Shown here: positions 7,942 through 15,897 of the stretch, in pieces
Numbering within the stretch: position 1 is the stretch's first letter
How the letters are laid out: the number at the start of each line of letters is the position of its first letter
From: Candidatus Babeliales bacterium
GTDB lineage: Bacteria; Babelota; Babeliae; Babelales; UBA12411
Assembly (NCBI GenBank): GCA_023128415.1
Contig: JAGMEA010000005.1
Location: 1-43,593 of the forward strand
DNA: 43,593 nucleotides
Direction of reading: 5' to 3'
Notes under the pieces: generated by a model
The model's database searches: none
Told to the model about the DNA's origin: nothing
What the model saw: the letters and a program-made list of their open reading frames with translations, nothing else
Position numbers and translations under genes: made by a program

Positions 7942-9011
7942 AGTATTCAACATCTTTTTTACTTAACGGACGAGAAATTTCAATAGATTCACCAACCTAT
8001 TTTATTGCTGATATTGCGTCTAATCATGATGGAGACTTAAATAAGGCGAAAGATCTCATTTGGTTGGCTAAAGAATCTGGAGCAGATGCTGCAAAATTTC
8101 AGCACTTTAAAGCAGAAACATTTGTTAGTGAAGTTGGATCTCAAAATTTAGGTAAAAAATTAAGTCACCAATCAAAATGGAAAAAATCAATATTTGAAGT
8201 CCATAAAGATGCCGAATGTAAAAGAGAATGGAGTGAAGAACTTTATAAAACTGCTAAAGAAGCAAATATAGATTTTTTTACAACTCCTTATGACTATGAA
8301 GCAATTGAATTATTAGATCCTTATATTTGTGCATATAAAATTGGATCTGGTGACATTAATTGGATTGATTTTATTCAAGCAATGGCAAAAAAAAATAAAC
8401 CAATATTTTTAGCCACAGGTGCTTCAATTATAGAAGAAGTAGAAAGAGCTGTAGAAGCCCTTCTTAAATGTAACGATAAACTTGTGCTTATGCAGTGTAA
8501 TACTAATTATACCGGCAGCTTGGATAACTTTAAGCATATAAATCTTCGTGTTTTACAGACATATGCATTAAGATTTCCCCAGATGATTTTAGGTTTGTCA
8601 GATCATACACCACATCATGCTACTGTTTTGGGAGCCATTGCTATGGGCGCTCGTGTAGTGGAGAAACATTTTACGAATGATAATGCACTTGAAGGGCCAG
8701 ATCATTTCTTTGCTATGAATCCTAAAAGCTGGAGGGAAATGATTGATAGAAGTAGAGAGTTGGAAGCTGCTTTAGGTGATGGTATTAAGCGTATAGAGCA
8801 AAATGAAAAAGAACCCATTATTGTTCAAAGACGTTCAATTAGGCTTAATAAAGATATAGGATCTGGTCATTTTATATCTGAAAAAGATCTTATATGTTTA
8901 CGTCCAGCGCCAGAAAATTCAATTTCTCCTTCAGATTTAAATAAAGTTTTGGGTCGTTCTCTAAAAAAATCTAAAAAATCTGGGGAGCACATTACTTTGG
9001 ATGATTTTTAA
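7938..9011 (+). CDS. NeuB-family nonulosonic acid synthase
   Basis: A 357-residue synthase that condenses phosphoenolpyruvate with a six-carbon N-acyl sugar to make a nine-carbon nonulosonic acid such as sialic, legionaminic or pseudaminic acid. The TIM barrel (about 20-280) begins YFIADIASNHDGDL and includes KFQHF (53-57). The two Mn ligands are H223 (SDHTP) and H244 (EKHFT), 21 residues apart as in characterised NeuB. The C-terminal antifreeze-like SAF domain covers about 295-357 (QRRSIRLNKDI). The NHDGDL form of the first motif differs from the NANxHxG type of classical NeuB and suggests a separate clade. It starts at GTG with AAAGGA upstream (7928-7933). Which acid it makes cannot be read from sequence. 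Confidence 0.92.
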   Translation: MKYSTSFLLNGREISIDSPTYFIADIASNHDGDLNKAKDLIWLAKESGADAAKFQHFKAETFVSEVGSQNLGKKLSHQSKWKKSIFEVHKDAECKREWSEELYKTAKEANIDFFTTPYDYEAIELLDPYICAYKIGSGDINWIDFIQAMAKKNKPIFLATGASIIEEVERAVEALLKCNDKLVLMQCNTNYTGSLDNFKHINLRVLQTYALRFPQMILGLSDHTPHHATVLGAIAMGARVVEKHFTNDNALEGPDHFFAMNPKSWREMIDRSRELEAALGDGIKRIEQNEKEPIIVQRRSIRLNKDIGSGHFISEKDLICLRPAPENSISPSDLNKVLGRSLKKSKKSGEHITLDDF

Positions 9012-9031
9012 CCAGGTGATTATCATTTATA

Positions 9032-9901
9032 ATGAAATTAGGTATAGGTACGATTCAGTTTGGTTTAGCTTATGGTATTTCTAATAAAGAGGGTCAGGTT
9101 GCTTTTGATGATGGAAAGAAGATTTTATCGTTGGCAGCAGAAACTAACATATCTGTACTAGATACTGCTAATTCATATGGTCTAAGTGAAGAGGCCCTTG
9201 GGAGATTGATTTCTGAAAATCATAAATTTAAAATTATTACAAAAACTCCAAAATTTTTAAAAGGCTCCGCTGAAAATTTAGAAAGAGCTTTTTGTGATTC
9301 ACTTTTGAAGCTAAAACAGAGGGATGTTTACGGATTATTGGTTCATAGAACTGATGATTTGTTTGAAAAAGATGGTGAACAACTTTGGCAAAAGATGGTT
9401 GAATTAAAAAAAAGGGGACTGGTAAAAAAAATAGGTGTTTCTGTTTATGATTCTAATCAATTGGATATGGTACTCAACAAATATCCAATTGATTTAGTTC
9501 AGTTACCGGTTAATCTTTTTGACCAACGTTTAGTTAATAATGGTTATCTCAAAAAACTTAAAAAATTAAATGTTGAGATTCATGCAAGATCTATTTTTTT
9601 ACAAGGATTGTTATTAATGAAAACGGAAGAATTATCATCTTTTTTTGATTCTTTGCATGAGCATTTTAAAAAATATCACTTTTTTCTTAAAGACAATGAA
9701 ATTACCTCTTTAGAGGCGAGTTTAGACTTTGTATTGAAAATAAAAGAAATAGATTGTGTTTTGGTTGGAGTCTGCTCTGCAAAGCAATTAAATGATATTT
9801 TATTTGTGACAATGAATAGTTTTGCAAAGGAAATAAACTATTCTTGTTTAGAATATCATGATGAGTTAATCTTAAACCCCTCTTTATGGAAACAGGATTA
9901 G
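9032..9901 (+). CDS. Aldo/keto reductase
   Basis: A 289-residue aldo/keto reductase that would reduce or oxidise a carbonyl with NAD(P)H. The full catalytic tetrad is present: D44 and Y49 (LDTANSYG), K71 (ITKTP) and H105 (LLVHR). The rest follows the (beta/alpha)8 barrel with the usual KKIGVSVY strand (about 134-141). The protein is slightly short for the family but complete. It lies between the NeuB gene and a class III aminotransferase gene, with gaps of 20 and 4 bases, so it is probably in the same operon and acts on a sugar intermediate. Aldo/keto reductases are not part of the textbook pseudaminic or legionaminic routes, which makes its placement notable. Confidence 0.85.
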   Translation: MKLGIGTIQFGLAYGISNKEGQVAFDDGKKILSLAAETNISVLDTANSYGLSEEALGRLISENHKFKIITKTPKFLKGSAENLERAFCDSLLKLKQRDVYGLLVHRTDDLFEKDGEQLWQKMVELKKRGLVKKIGVSVYDSNQLDMVLNKYPIDLVQLPVNLFDQRLVNNGYLKKLKKLNVEIHARSIFLQGLLLMKTEELSSFFDSLHEHFKKYHFFLKDNEITSLEASLDFVLKIKEIDCVLVGVCSAKQLNDILFVTMNSFAKEINYSCLEYHDELILNPSLWKQD

Positions 9902-9905
9902 TACG

Positions 9906-11195
9906 ATGTTAAAAAGATATTCTAGTTCAAATAAAATGCTTGAACGAGCACTAAAATCTATACCATTTGGGTCACAAACTTTTAGCAAGGGAAGGTCGCA
10001 TTATCCTTACGGAGCTTCTCCTTTATTTGCACAAAGAGGAGAAGGGAGCAGCCTTTGGGATGTTGATGGTAATGAATACATTGACTTTGTTAGTGCTTTA
10101 GCAGCTATTTTGCTTGGTTATAATGATAAGGATGTTATCCAAGCAGTTAAAAATCAACTAGATGAAGGAACTGTTTTTTCACTGTCACATTCAATAGAAT
10201 CGGAAGTTGCAGAAAAAATAATCAAGCTGATTCCTTGTGCGGAAATGGTTCGGTTTGGAAAAAATGGATCAGATGCTACTGCAGCAGCAGTTAGACTTGC
10301 TAGGGCATATACATGTAGGGATCATATTATTACTTGTGGTTATCATGGTTGGCAAGATTGGTATATAGGGTCGACTTCTAGAAACTTAGGGGTTCCAAAA
10401 TCTACTCAAAAACTAACACATAGTTTTATTTATAATGATATTGATTCATTGCAGAATGTGTTTAGTGAATTTAAAAATGAAGTTGCTGCTGTTATCATGG
10501 AGCCTATGAATAGCACATATCCTAAAGATGGTTTTTTGGAAGCTGTTAAGTCTCTTACGCACAAGAATGGAGCAGTTTTTATTTTTGATGAAGTTATTAC
10601 AGGATTTCGTTATTCACTAGGTGGGGCTCAAGAATTATTTAATGTTACTCCTGATTTGGCTACTTTTGGTAAGGCTATGTCTAATGGGTATCCAATTTCT
10701 GCTGTTGTTGGACGTGCAGATATAATGAAATTAATGGAAGATATTTTTTACTCTTTTACTTTTGCAGGTGAAACTATTTCTTTAGCTGCAACCCTGGCAA
10801 CTCTGAATAAATTAGAAAAGCAGCCTGTTCTTTCTACCGTTAATAAGCAAGGTGAAAAGGTAATTAAAGGAATTAATGTCTTAATAGAAGATCATGGAGT
10901 TTCTGATGTTTTTTCTCTTTCGGGCCATCCAAGCTGGACATTTTTATCTATTAACAATTTAAATTCATATTCTAGCTTTGAAGTTAAAACGTTACTTTTA
11001 CAAGAAATGTTTAAAAGAGGAATTTTAACTATTGGGACTCACAATATGACTTTTTCACATACTGACAAAGATATTGAGTGTTTGCTTGCTGCATATAATG
11101 AAGTTTTTCCATTTATTAAAAATGCTATTGATAATAAGCTATTGAATAATTTTATTGAGGGAGAAATTTTAAAACCTCTTTTTAAAATTAGATGA
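9906..11195 (+). CDS. PLP-dependent class III aminotransferase (HemL-like)
   Basis: A 429-residue aminotransferase of the glutamate-1-semialdehyde aminomutase/omega-aminotransferase fold. D228 in IFDEVITGFR contacts the PLP ring and K256 in TFGKAMSNGYPISA is the Schiff-base lysine. GKNGSDATAAAVRLAR (118-133) is the phosphate-binding segment. The overall pattern is like HemL, but the placement between an aldo/keto reductase and a CMP-sugar synthetase argues against haem synthesis. It would instead put an amino group on a carbonyl carbon of a sugar, perhaps the aldehyde or keto group produced by its neighbours. Canonical nonulosonic pathways use DegT-family aminotransferases (PseC, LegC), so this gene points to an unusual amination step. 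The substrate is unknown. Confidence 0.85.
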   Translation: MLKRYSSSNKMLERALKSIPFGSQTFSKGRSHYPYGASPLFAQRGEGSSLWDVDGNEYIDFVSALAAILLGYNDKDVIQAVKNQLDEGTVFSLSHSIESEVAEKIIKLIPCAEMVRFGKNGSDATAAAVRLARAYTCRDHIITCGYHGWQDWYIGSTSRNLGVPKSTQKLTHSFIYNDIDSLQNVFSEFKNEVAAVIMEPMNSTYPKDGFLEAVKSLTHKNGAVFIFDEVITGFRYSLGGAQELFNVTPDLATFGKAMSNGYPISAVVGRADIMKLMEDIFYSFTFAGETISLAATLATLNKLEKQPVLSTVNKQGEKVIKGINVLIEDHGVSDVFSLSGHPSWTFLSINNLNSYSSFEVKTLLLQEMFKRGILTIGTHNMTFSHTDKDIECLLAAYNEVFPFIKNAIDNKLLNNFIEGEILKPLFKIR

Positions 11196-11222
11196 ATTTT
11201 AAAAAATAATTAGGAGAATTAA

Positions 11223-11963
11223 ATGAAGAAACACTTAGCGATTATTCCGGCTCGGGGTGGTAGTAAGAGAATTCCTAACAAAAATATACGTTCTTTTTTT
11301 GGTGCCCCTATTATTCAATATTCTATTAACGCAGCATTGCAATCAAATTGTTTTGATGAAGTAATGGTATCTACAGAAAATAAAAAAATTTCTGAAATTG
11401 CAATTTCTTGTGGAGCTAAAGTTCCTTTTTTTCGTTCAGATGAAATGGCTAGTAATGAGGCTATGTTCATAGAGGTAATGGAAGAAGTTCTAAATGAATA
11501 TGAAAAAAGAGGACAGAGTTTTGATACATTTTCTTGTCTTTTAGCCACTGCACCATTTTTGTCCCCTGGGCTATTTCAAAAAGCATTTAATTTATTAGAA
11601 TCTACCGGTGCAGATTCAGTATTGCCGGTTGTTCGTTCTAGTTATCCAGTTCAGCAGGCATTTAGGATAAAGGAGGGCAAGTTAGATCTTTTTTGGCCTA
11701 AGTATTATGAAGCTAGAACTCAAGATTTAGAGCCGTCCTATTTTGACTGTGGTTTATTTTTTTTAGTAAAAATTGAGGCTTTTAGGGATAAAAGAAAACT
11801 TGTGACAGAAAATAGTGTTCCTCTAATTGTATCAGAGTTAGAAGCACACGATATTGATACAGAAGAAGATTGGGCTATTGCTGAAAGAAAATATTATATT
11901 TTGAATAATTTCCCTAAAAAAACTGGAGAATCCGGATTGGGGTTTTTAAGTCGTGACAAGTAA
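11223..11963 (+). CDS. pseF: CMP-nonulosonic acid synthetase, PseF family (copy 2)
   Basis: A 246-residue PseF-type cytidylyltransferase with ARGGSKRIPNKNI near 11-23 and ELEAHDIDTEEDW near 214-226. It is close to the copy at 1616: both contain NCFDEVMVST and the same order of motifs. The ribosome site is AGGAG (11212-11216), six bases before ATG, stronger than that of copy 1. It lies directly in the NeuB gene run and overlaps the next gene by 11 bases, so this copy is more likely to serve the NeuB product. Two CMP-synthetases beside a single synthase could mean two different acids, a second synthase elsewhere, or redundancy. Confidence 0.82.
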   Translation: MKKHLAIIPARGGSKRIPNKNIRSFFGAPIIQYSINAALQSNCFDEVMVSTENKKISEIAISCGAKVPFFRSDEMASNEAMFIEVMEEVLNEYEKRGQSFDTFSCLLATAPFLSPGLFQKAFNLLESTGADSVLPVVRSSYPVQQAFRIKEGKLDLFWPKYYEARTQDLEPSYFDCGLFFLVKIEAFRDKRKLVTENSVPLIVSELEAHDIDTEEDWAIAERKYYILNNFPKKTGESGLGFLSRDK

Positions 11964-12927
11964 TATGCCTATTTATAATGTTCTTATTATTGGGGCTGGA
12001 AAAATCGGAGCTTTTTATGATTCTTCTAGCTCTCAAAATATACTAACTCATGCCCATGCATTTTCTTTGCACAAGGGGTTTAATCTAATTGGATTTGTAG
12101 ACTCTGATTTGTCTAAAGCGCAAGATGCTTGTTTAATGTGGAGTGGCACTTGTTTTAATTCAATAGAAGATGCATTTAGTAAAAATCAGATAGATGTTGT
12201 GTGTGTTGCTGTTCCTGATGAGTACCATTATGCTGTTTTGGATAAATTAGCATTTTATTCTCCCAAGTTAGTTTTTGCTGAAAAACCATTAACAAAAACA
12301 ATAGAAGAAGCTGAGAGAATATTAACATTGTATCAAGAAAAAAAGATTCCTTTGTTAGTTAATTATACTCGGAGATTTGTTCCAGAGATTGTAGAAATAA
12401 AAGAAAAAATCCAAGCGGGATTTTATGGGGAATATGTTACTGGCACAGCATATTACGGAAAAGGAATTACACATAATGGGTCACACATAATAGATATCGT
12501 AAGATTATTTTTGGGTGAGATTATTGATTTTAAGGTAGCATCTTTTAAATTTGATTTTTATAAAGATGATCCAAGTGTTTCTGGCGTTTTGAAGTTGCAA
12601 AATAAAAAAGATTTTTTTTTACAAGCCGTTGATAGTCGGATATATGCACTTTTTGAAATAGATTTAATATTTGAGAATGGTAGAATTAGAATCAATGATA
12701 CAAATTTTCAGTTTGAAGAGTTCACTGTGAAAAATGATCCTATTTTTAAAGAAGCTTTTAATTTAGTTAAATCTAAAAAAATTACCTTAAGCCAAGGTAA
12801 GGCTTTGTTATTTGCGTGTGATAATATTTATAACAATCTTCTAAAAAATGAAAATTTGAAGTGTTCTGCTATTGAAGCATTAAGATCCTTAGACGTTTGT
12901 TTATCCATATCTAAAGGGTTGCAATGA
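11953..12927 (+). CDS. Gfo/Idh/MocA-family NAD(P)-dependent oxidoreductase
   Basis: A 324-residue sugar dehydrogenase/reductase. It has the N-terminal Rossmann loop GAGKIG (14-19) and the family signature AEKPLTKT (109-116) with the catalytic-type lysine K111. The second domain contains THNGSHIIDIVR with the usual active-site His. Members oxidise or reduce ring carbons of sugars, inositols and their nucleotide forms. The start is GTG at 11953, overlapping the upstream gene; ATG at 11965 is a possible alternative giving a protein four residues shorter. It overlaps the next gene by ATGA. Similar oxidoreductases occur in sialic-acid-like clusters, but the substrate is not known. Confidence 0.83.
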   Translation: MTSNMPIYNVLIIGAGKIGAFYDSSSSQNILTHAHAFSLHKGFNLIGFVDSDLSKAQDACLMWSGTCFNSIEDAFSKNQIDVVCVAVPDEYHYAVLDKLAFYSPKLVFAEKPLTKTIEEAERILTLYQEKKIPLLVNYTRRFVPEIVEIKEKIQAGFYGEYVTGTAYYGKGITHNGSHIIDIVRLFLGEIIDFKVASFKFDFYKDDPSVSGVLKLQNKKDFFLQAVDSRIYALFEIDLIFENGRIRINDTNFQFEEFTVKNDPIFKEAFNLVKSKKITLSQGKALLFACDNIYNNLLKNENLKCSAIEALRSLDVCLSISKGLQ

Positions 12928-14057
12928 GTAAAGTGCTCCTTTTTTCGCATGATTTTGGTGGAGCTAATACGATAATACCTTTAGTAAAAAAATTACGGAA
13001 ACGTAATTGTAATGTTTTATTATATGGAAAAAATTATTCTTTAAAAAAATATTTAGCTTTTGGCTTAGATAGTAAAAATATTGACGATGAAATCAATTCA
13101 GAAATTTATACAGATGTTTTAAATTTTGTAAAAAAAGAAAAACCAGACTTAATTATTACAGGAACAAGTGCTGAAGATTTTACTGAAAAATATCTTTGGA
13201 TAGCTGCAAATAGCTTAAAAATTCCAACGTGTGCGATTTTGGATCAATGGATGAATTATGGTGTGCGTTTTTCAAAGTACCCAGTTTCATTGATTGAAGA
13301 GTATGAAAAAGAAAAAAAACATGATTATATGCCATCCAAAATTGCTGTAATGGATGATTATGCTAAGAAAGAAGCAATTCTAGAGGGATTAGATGAAGAT
13401 AAAATTATTATAACGGGACAACCATATTTTGATTTATTATTAGATTGGAAAAAATCTATCACTAAAATCAACTTTAATTCACTTAAGTCTAAATTGGGAA
13501 TCAACCAATCAGATTTTGTTATAACATATATTTCTGATTATATTTCGAGTATATATGGCAATATGTTTGGTTATACAGATTTAACTGTTTTTCAAGAATT
13601 AATTAATGCTCTAGATATAGTTGCAAGAGATAAAAACATCAAAATTTCTCTAATAATTAAGCGTCATCCTACAGAAGAAAATGATCTTTATACTCCCTTG
13701 ATAAAGAATTTTAACAATAAAAATATAAAATTTATTTTAGTAGATAATTTATATAATCCTTTTGATTTAATTGGGATGTCCGATTTACTTTGTGGAATTT
13801 CGTCTATTATGCTTATTGAGTCATTAATTATTGGCAAGCCTATTATTAGTATTCAGATTGGTCTAAAAAGAAAAAGCTTTTTTCCTCTAGATTCTAGGGG
13901 GTTAGTGAAAAGTATTATGGATTCTCAGGATTTGATCCAAAAGATAATTTCTATTATTGAAAATAAAGAAAATAGGTGCGAATTTAACATCTTGTCTGAT
14001 GCAGCTTCAAATTTGATAAACAAACTAGAGGTATTATATGGCAAAATTGGCAGTTAA
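12924..14057 (+). CDS. GT-B-like glycan protein (glycosyltransferase or sugar-nucleotide hydrolase), function unassigned
   Basis: A 377-residue protein that I do not recognise by name. The N-terminal half opens LLFSHDFGGANTIIPLVKKL, a GT-B style Rossmann start with a substrate loop, followed by PDLIITGTSAED. The C-terminal half has IIKRHPTEE and CGISSIMLIESLIIGKPIISI, which resemble the nucleotide-sugar binding half of UDP-GlcNAc 2-epimerases, CDP-glycerol transferases and polysialyltransferase-like proteins. It could be the transferase that adds the CMP-activated acid, or a hydrolase releasing a sugar from UDP and replacing the missing PseG step. Neither is proven. It overlaps both neighbours (4 and 20 bases), so it belongs to the same transcript. 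Confidence 0.62.
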   Translation: MSKVLLFSHDFGGANTIIPLVKKLRKRNCNVLLYGKNYSLKKYLAFGLDSKNIDDEINSEIYTDVLNFVKKEKPDLIITGTSAEDFTEKYLWIAANSLKIPTCAILDQWMNYGVRFSKYPVSLIEEYEKEKKHDYMPSKIAVMDDYAKKEAILEGLDEDKIIITGQPYFDLLLDWKKSITKINFNSLKSKLGINQSDFVITYISDYISSIYGNMFGYTDLTVFQELINALDIVARDKNIKISLIIKRHPTEENDLYTPLIKNFNNKNIKFILVDNLYNPFDLIGMSDLLCGISSIMLIESLIIGKPIISIQIGLKRKSFFPLDSRGLVKSIMDSQDLIQKIISIIENKENRCEFNILSDAASNLINKLEVLYGKIGS

Positions 14058-15390
14058 TGGTGGTAAAAAACTGAGGGACAGAAAATTTTCTTACTCCAAT
14101 TTTATTTTGGATGAAGAAAAAAAGGCAGCTTTAGATGTTTTAGATGGTGGTATACTATCGCAGTATTTAGGTTGTTCGCATGAAAACTTTTATGGTGGCA
14201 AAAGAGTACAGAAATTTGAAGAAGAGTGGGCAGAATATTTTGGAGTTAAGCATGCTATAGCCGTTAATTCTGCGACTTCAGGATTATACTGTGCAGTTGG
14301 AGCAACAGGAGTGGAAGTTGCTGATGAAATTATTGTTTCTCCGTATACCATGAGTTGTTCTGCTGTTGCACCATTGATTTATAATTCAATTCCTATCTTT
14401 GCTGATATTGAAAAAGATTTTTTTTGCCTAGATCCTGATTCTGTAAGAGAGAAAATAACTTCTAGGACGAAGGCTATAATTGTAGTAGATATTTTTGGAA
14501 ATCCGTATGATGCAAAAAAAATTAATGATTTAGCCAGAGAACACAATCTTTTAGTTATTGAGGACTGTGCTCAAGCCCCTGGGGCCTTTTATCAGGGAAA
14601 ACCAGCAGGTACTCTTGGTGATATTGGTATTTATTCATTAAATTATCATAAACACATCCATACAGGGGAAGGCGGAGTCGTAGTTACCAATAATGATACA
14701 GTTGCCGAAAAAATCCGTTTAATTAGGAATCACGCAGAAGCTGTATTAGATGGGCAAAGATCTAATGATTTAGTAAACATGCTTGGTTTTAATTATAGGA
14801 TGTTGGAAATTCAAGCAGCTATTGGAAGTATTCAATTAAAAAGATTAAAAGATTTGGTTTTAGAGCGTCAAAAAAATGTAAATTATCTTTCCAATAGGCT
14901 ATCACAAATACCTTGCTTAAGGCCGATGGGTCCACGTGAGGGTTCAACTCATTCATTTTATTTACACCCAATTAAGTTTAATTCAGAGGTTGCTAGTGTA
15001 GATAGAAATACTTTTGTTGATGCTGTTAAAGCAGAATTGCCATTTATGGAAAAGCGAGAAAAAGAGGGGGTGCTGATTGAGAGTGGCTATGTTAAACCTT
15101 TATATTTACAGCCTTTATATCAATCGAAAATGGCTTATGGTTCTAAACATTTTCCTTGGAGTTATACACAAGAGGGAATGTCGATAAATTATAATAAGGG
15201 CTTGTGTCCAGTTTCAGAGTTGATGTTTGAAAAGGAACTGATTGTTCACGAATTGATTCGTTCTGGAATGAAGCAAGTTGACTTAGATGATGTAGCATGT
15301 GCATTTGAAAAGGTGTGGAATTATAGAGAGGAGCTCAATGGTTTTTCCATTTTTAATAGGGGAAAAAATTTATCTACGGAAGCTTTCTGA
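14038..15390 (+). CDS. DegT/DnrJ/EryC1-family PLP sugar aminotransferase
   Basis: A 450-residue aminotransferase of the family that aminates keto sugars bound to nucleotides. The conserved start LAVNGGKKLR is present. D176 in VIEDCAQAPGA holds the PLP nitrogen and K205 in YSLNYHKHIHTGEGG is the Schiff-base lysine, so it is a true aminotransferase and not a Lys-lacking dehydrase of the RfbH type. It is longer than PseC (about 380 residues) because of a C-terminal extension of roughly 40-60 residues. AGAGG lies just before the ATG inside the preceding gene. The next gene starts inside its 3' end. It may supply the amination expected after PseB, but it does not look like classic PseC. Confidence 0.86.
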   Translation: MAKLAVNGGKKLRDRKFSYSNFILDEEKKAALDVLDGGILSQYLGCSHENFYGGKRVQKFEEEWAEYFGVKHAIAVNSATSGLYCAVGATGVEVADEIIVSPYTMSCSAVAPLIYNSIPIFADIEKDFFCLDPDSVREKITSRTKAIIVVDIFGNPYDAKKINDLAREHNLLVIEDCAQAPGAFYQGKPAGTLGDIGIYSLNYHKHIHTGEGGVVVTNNDTVAEKIRLIRNHAEAVLDGQRSNDLVNMLGFNYRMLEIQAAIGSIQLKRLKDLVLERQKNVNYLSNRLSQIPCLRPMGPREGSTHSFYLHPIKFNSEVASVDRNTFVDAVKAELPFMEKREKEGVLIESGYVKPLYLQPLYQSKMAYGSKHFPWSYTQEGMSINYNKGLCPVSELMFEKELIVHELIRSGMKQVDLDDVACAFEKVWNYREELNGFSIFNRGKNLSTEAF

Positions 15391-15877
15391 GGAGGACGCC
15401 CAAGGAAATTATCCTGGATGGTTAAATGATCAGATCGTATGTAATAATAACTCCCATGCAGTATTTCCTTATTCTAGAAAAGAGGCATTAGATTATATTT
15501 TAAATATACATAAAAATTCGGAATCGCTTGTATTAGCGATAACATTGAAGAATGATGATAGGCACATAGGTAATATTTCTCTTCAGTGTATAAATAACAT
15601 TAATCGCAGTGCTGAACTAGCTATTTTGATAGGGGAGAAAGATTGTTGGGGCAAAGGATATTCAAAGGAAGCTGCAAAATTAATTGTGTCTCATGGTTTT
15701 AATAAAATGAACTTAAATAGAATATGTTGTGGAACGTCTTCCAAAAATTTTGCCATGCAAAAGTTAGCACAATTTTTGGGTATGAAAGAAGAGGGAAATA
15801 GGCGTAAGGCGCTTTATTTAAATGGTGAATATTTAGACTTAATTGAATATGGTCTATTGAAAGATGATTTTTGTTAG
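15338..15877 (+). CDS. GNAT-family N-acetyltransferase (RimJ/RimL type)
   Basis: A 179-residue acetyltransferase that would transfer an acetyl or other acyl group from CoA to an amine, here most likely on an amino sugar. It starts LIGEKIYLRKL and contains the acetyl-CoA binding region with CWGKGYSKEAAKLIV. ATG at 15338 is chosen because GAGAGGAG (about 15326-15333) lies five bases before it; an upstream in-frame ATG at 15299 has no such site. It overlaps the DegT gene by 53 bases. The gene at 18492 is a paralogue with the same opening, and the amidotransferase-amidase pair lies between the two. A PseH-like role (acetylating the 4-amino group) is possible but unproven. Confidence 0.8.
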   Translation: MVFPFLIGEKIYLRKLSEEDAQGNYPGWLNDQIVCNNNSHAVFPYSRKEALDYILNIHKNSESLVLAITLKNDDRHIGNISLQCINNINRSAELAILIGEKDCWGKGYSKEAAKLIVSHGFNKMNLNRICCGTSSKNFAMQKLAQFLGMKEEGNRRKALYLNGEYLDLIEYGLLKDDFC

Positions 15878-15897
15878 AAAATTAGGAATTAGTAATC

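Noticed and set aside
9906-11195. Glutamate-1-semialdehyde aminomutase (hemL)
   Set aside because: Fold and lysine motif fit, but the gene is embedded between sugar genes and no haem genes are near; kept as a class III aminotransferase.
11953-12927. Inositol 2-dehydrogenase as a specific call
   Set aside because: Only family-level motifs are visible; no inositol genes are near.
12924-14057. Calling this gene PseG (UDP-sugar hydrolase), the missing step
   Set aside because: It has a GT-B-like plan but not the PseG start motif (R-x-D-x-S-x-x-I-G-x-G-H-x-x-R), so the role was left open.
14038-15390. RfbH-type 3-dehydrase with an iron-sulphur cluster
   Set aside because: The Schiff-base lysine (K205) is present, so it is a real aminotransferase.
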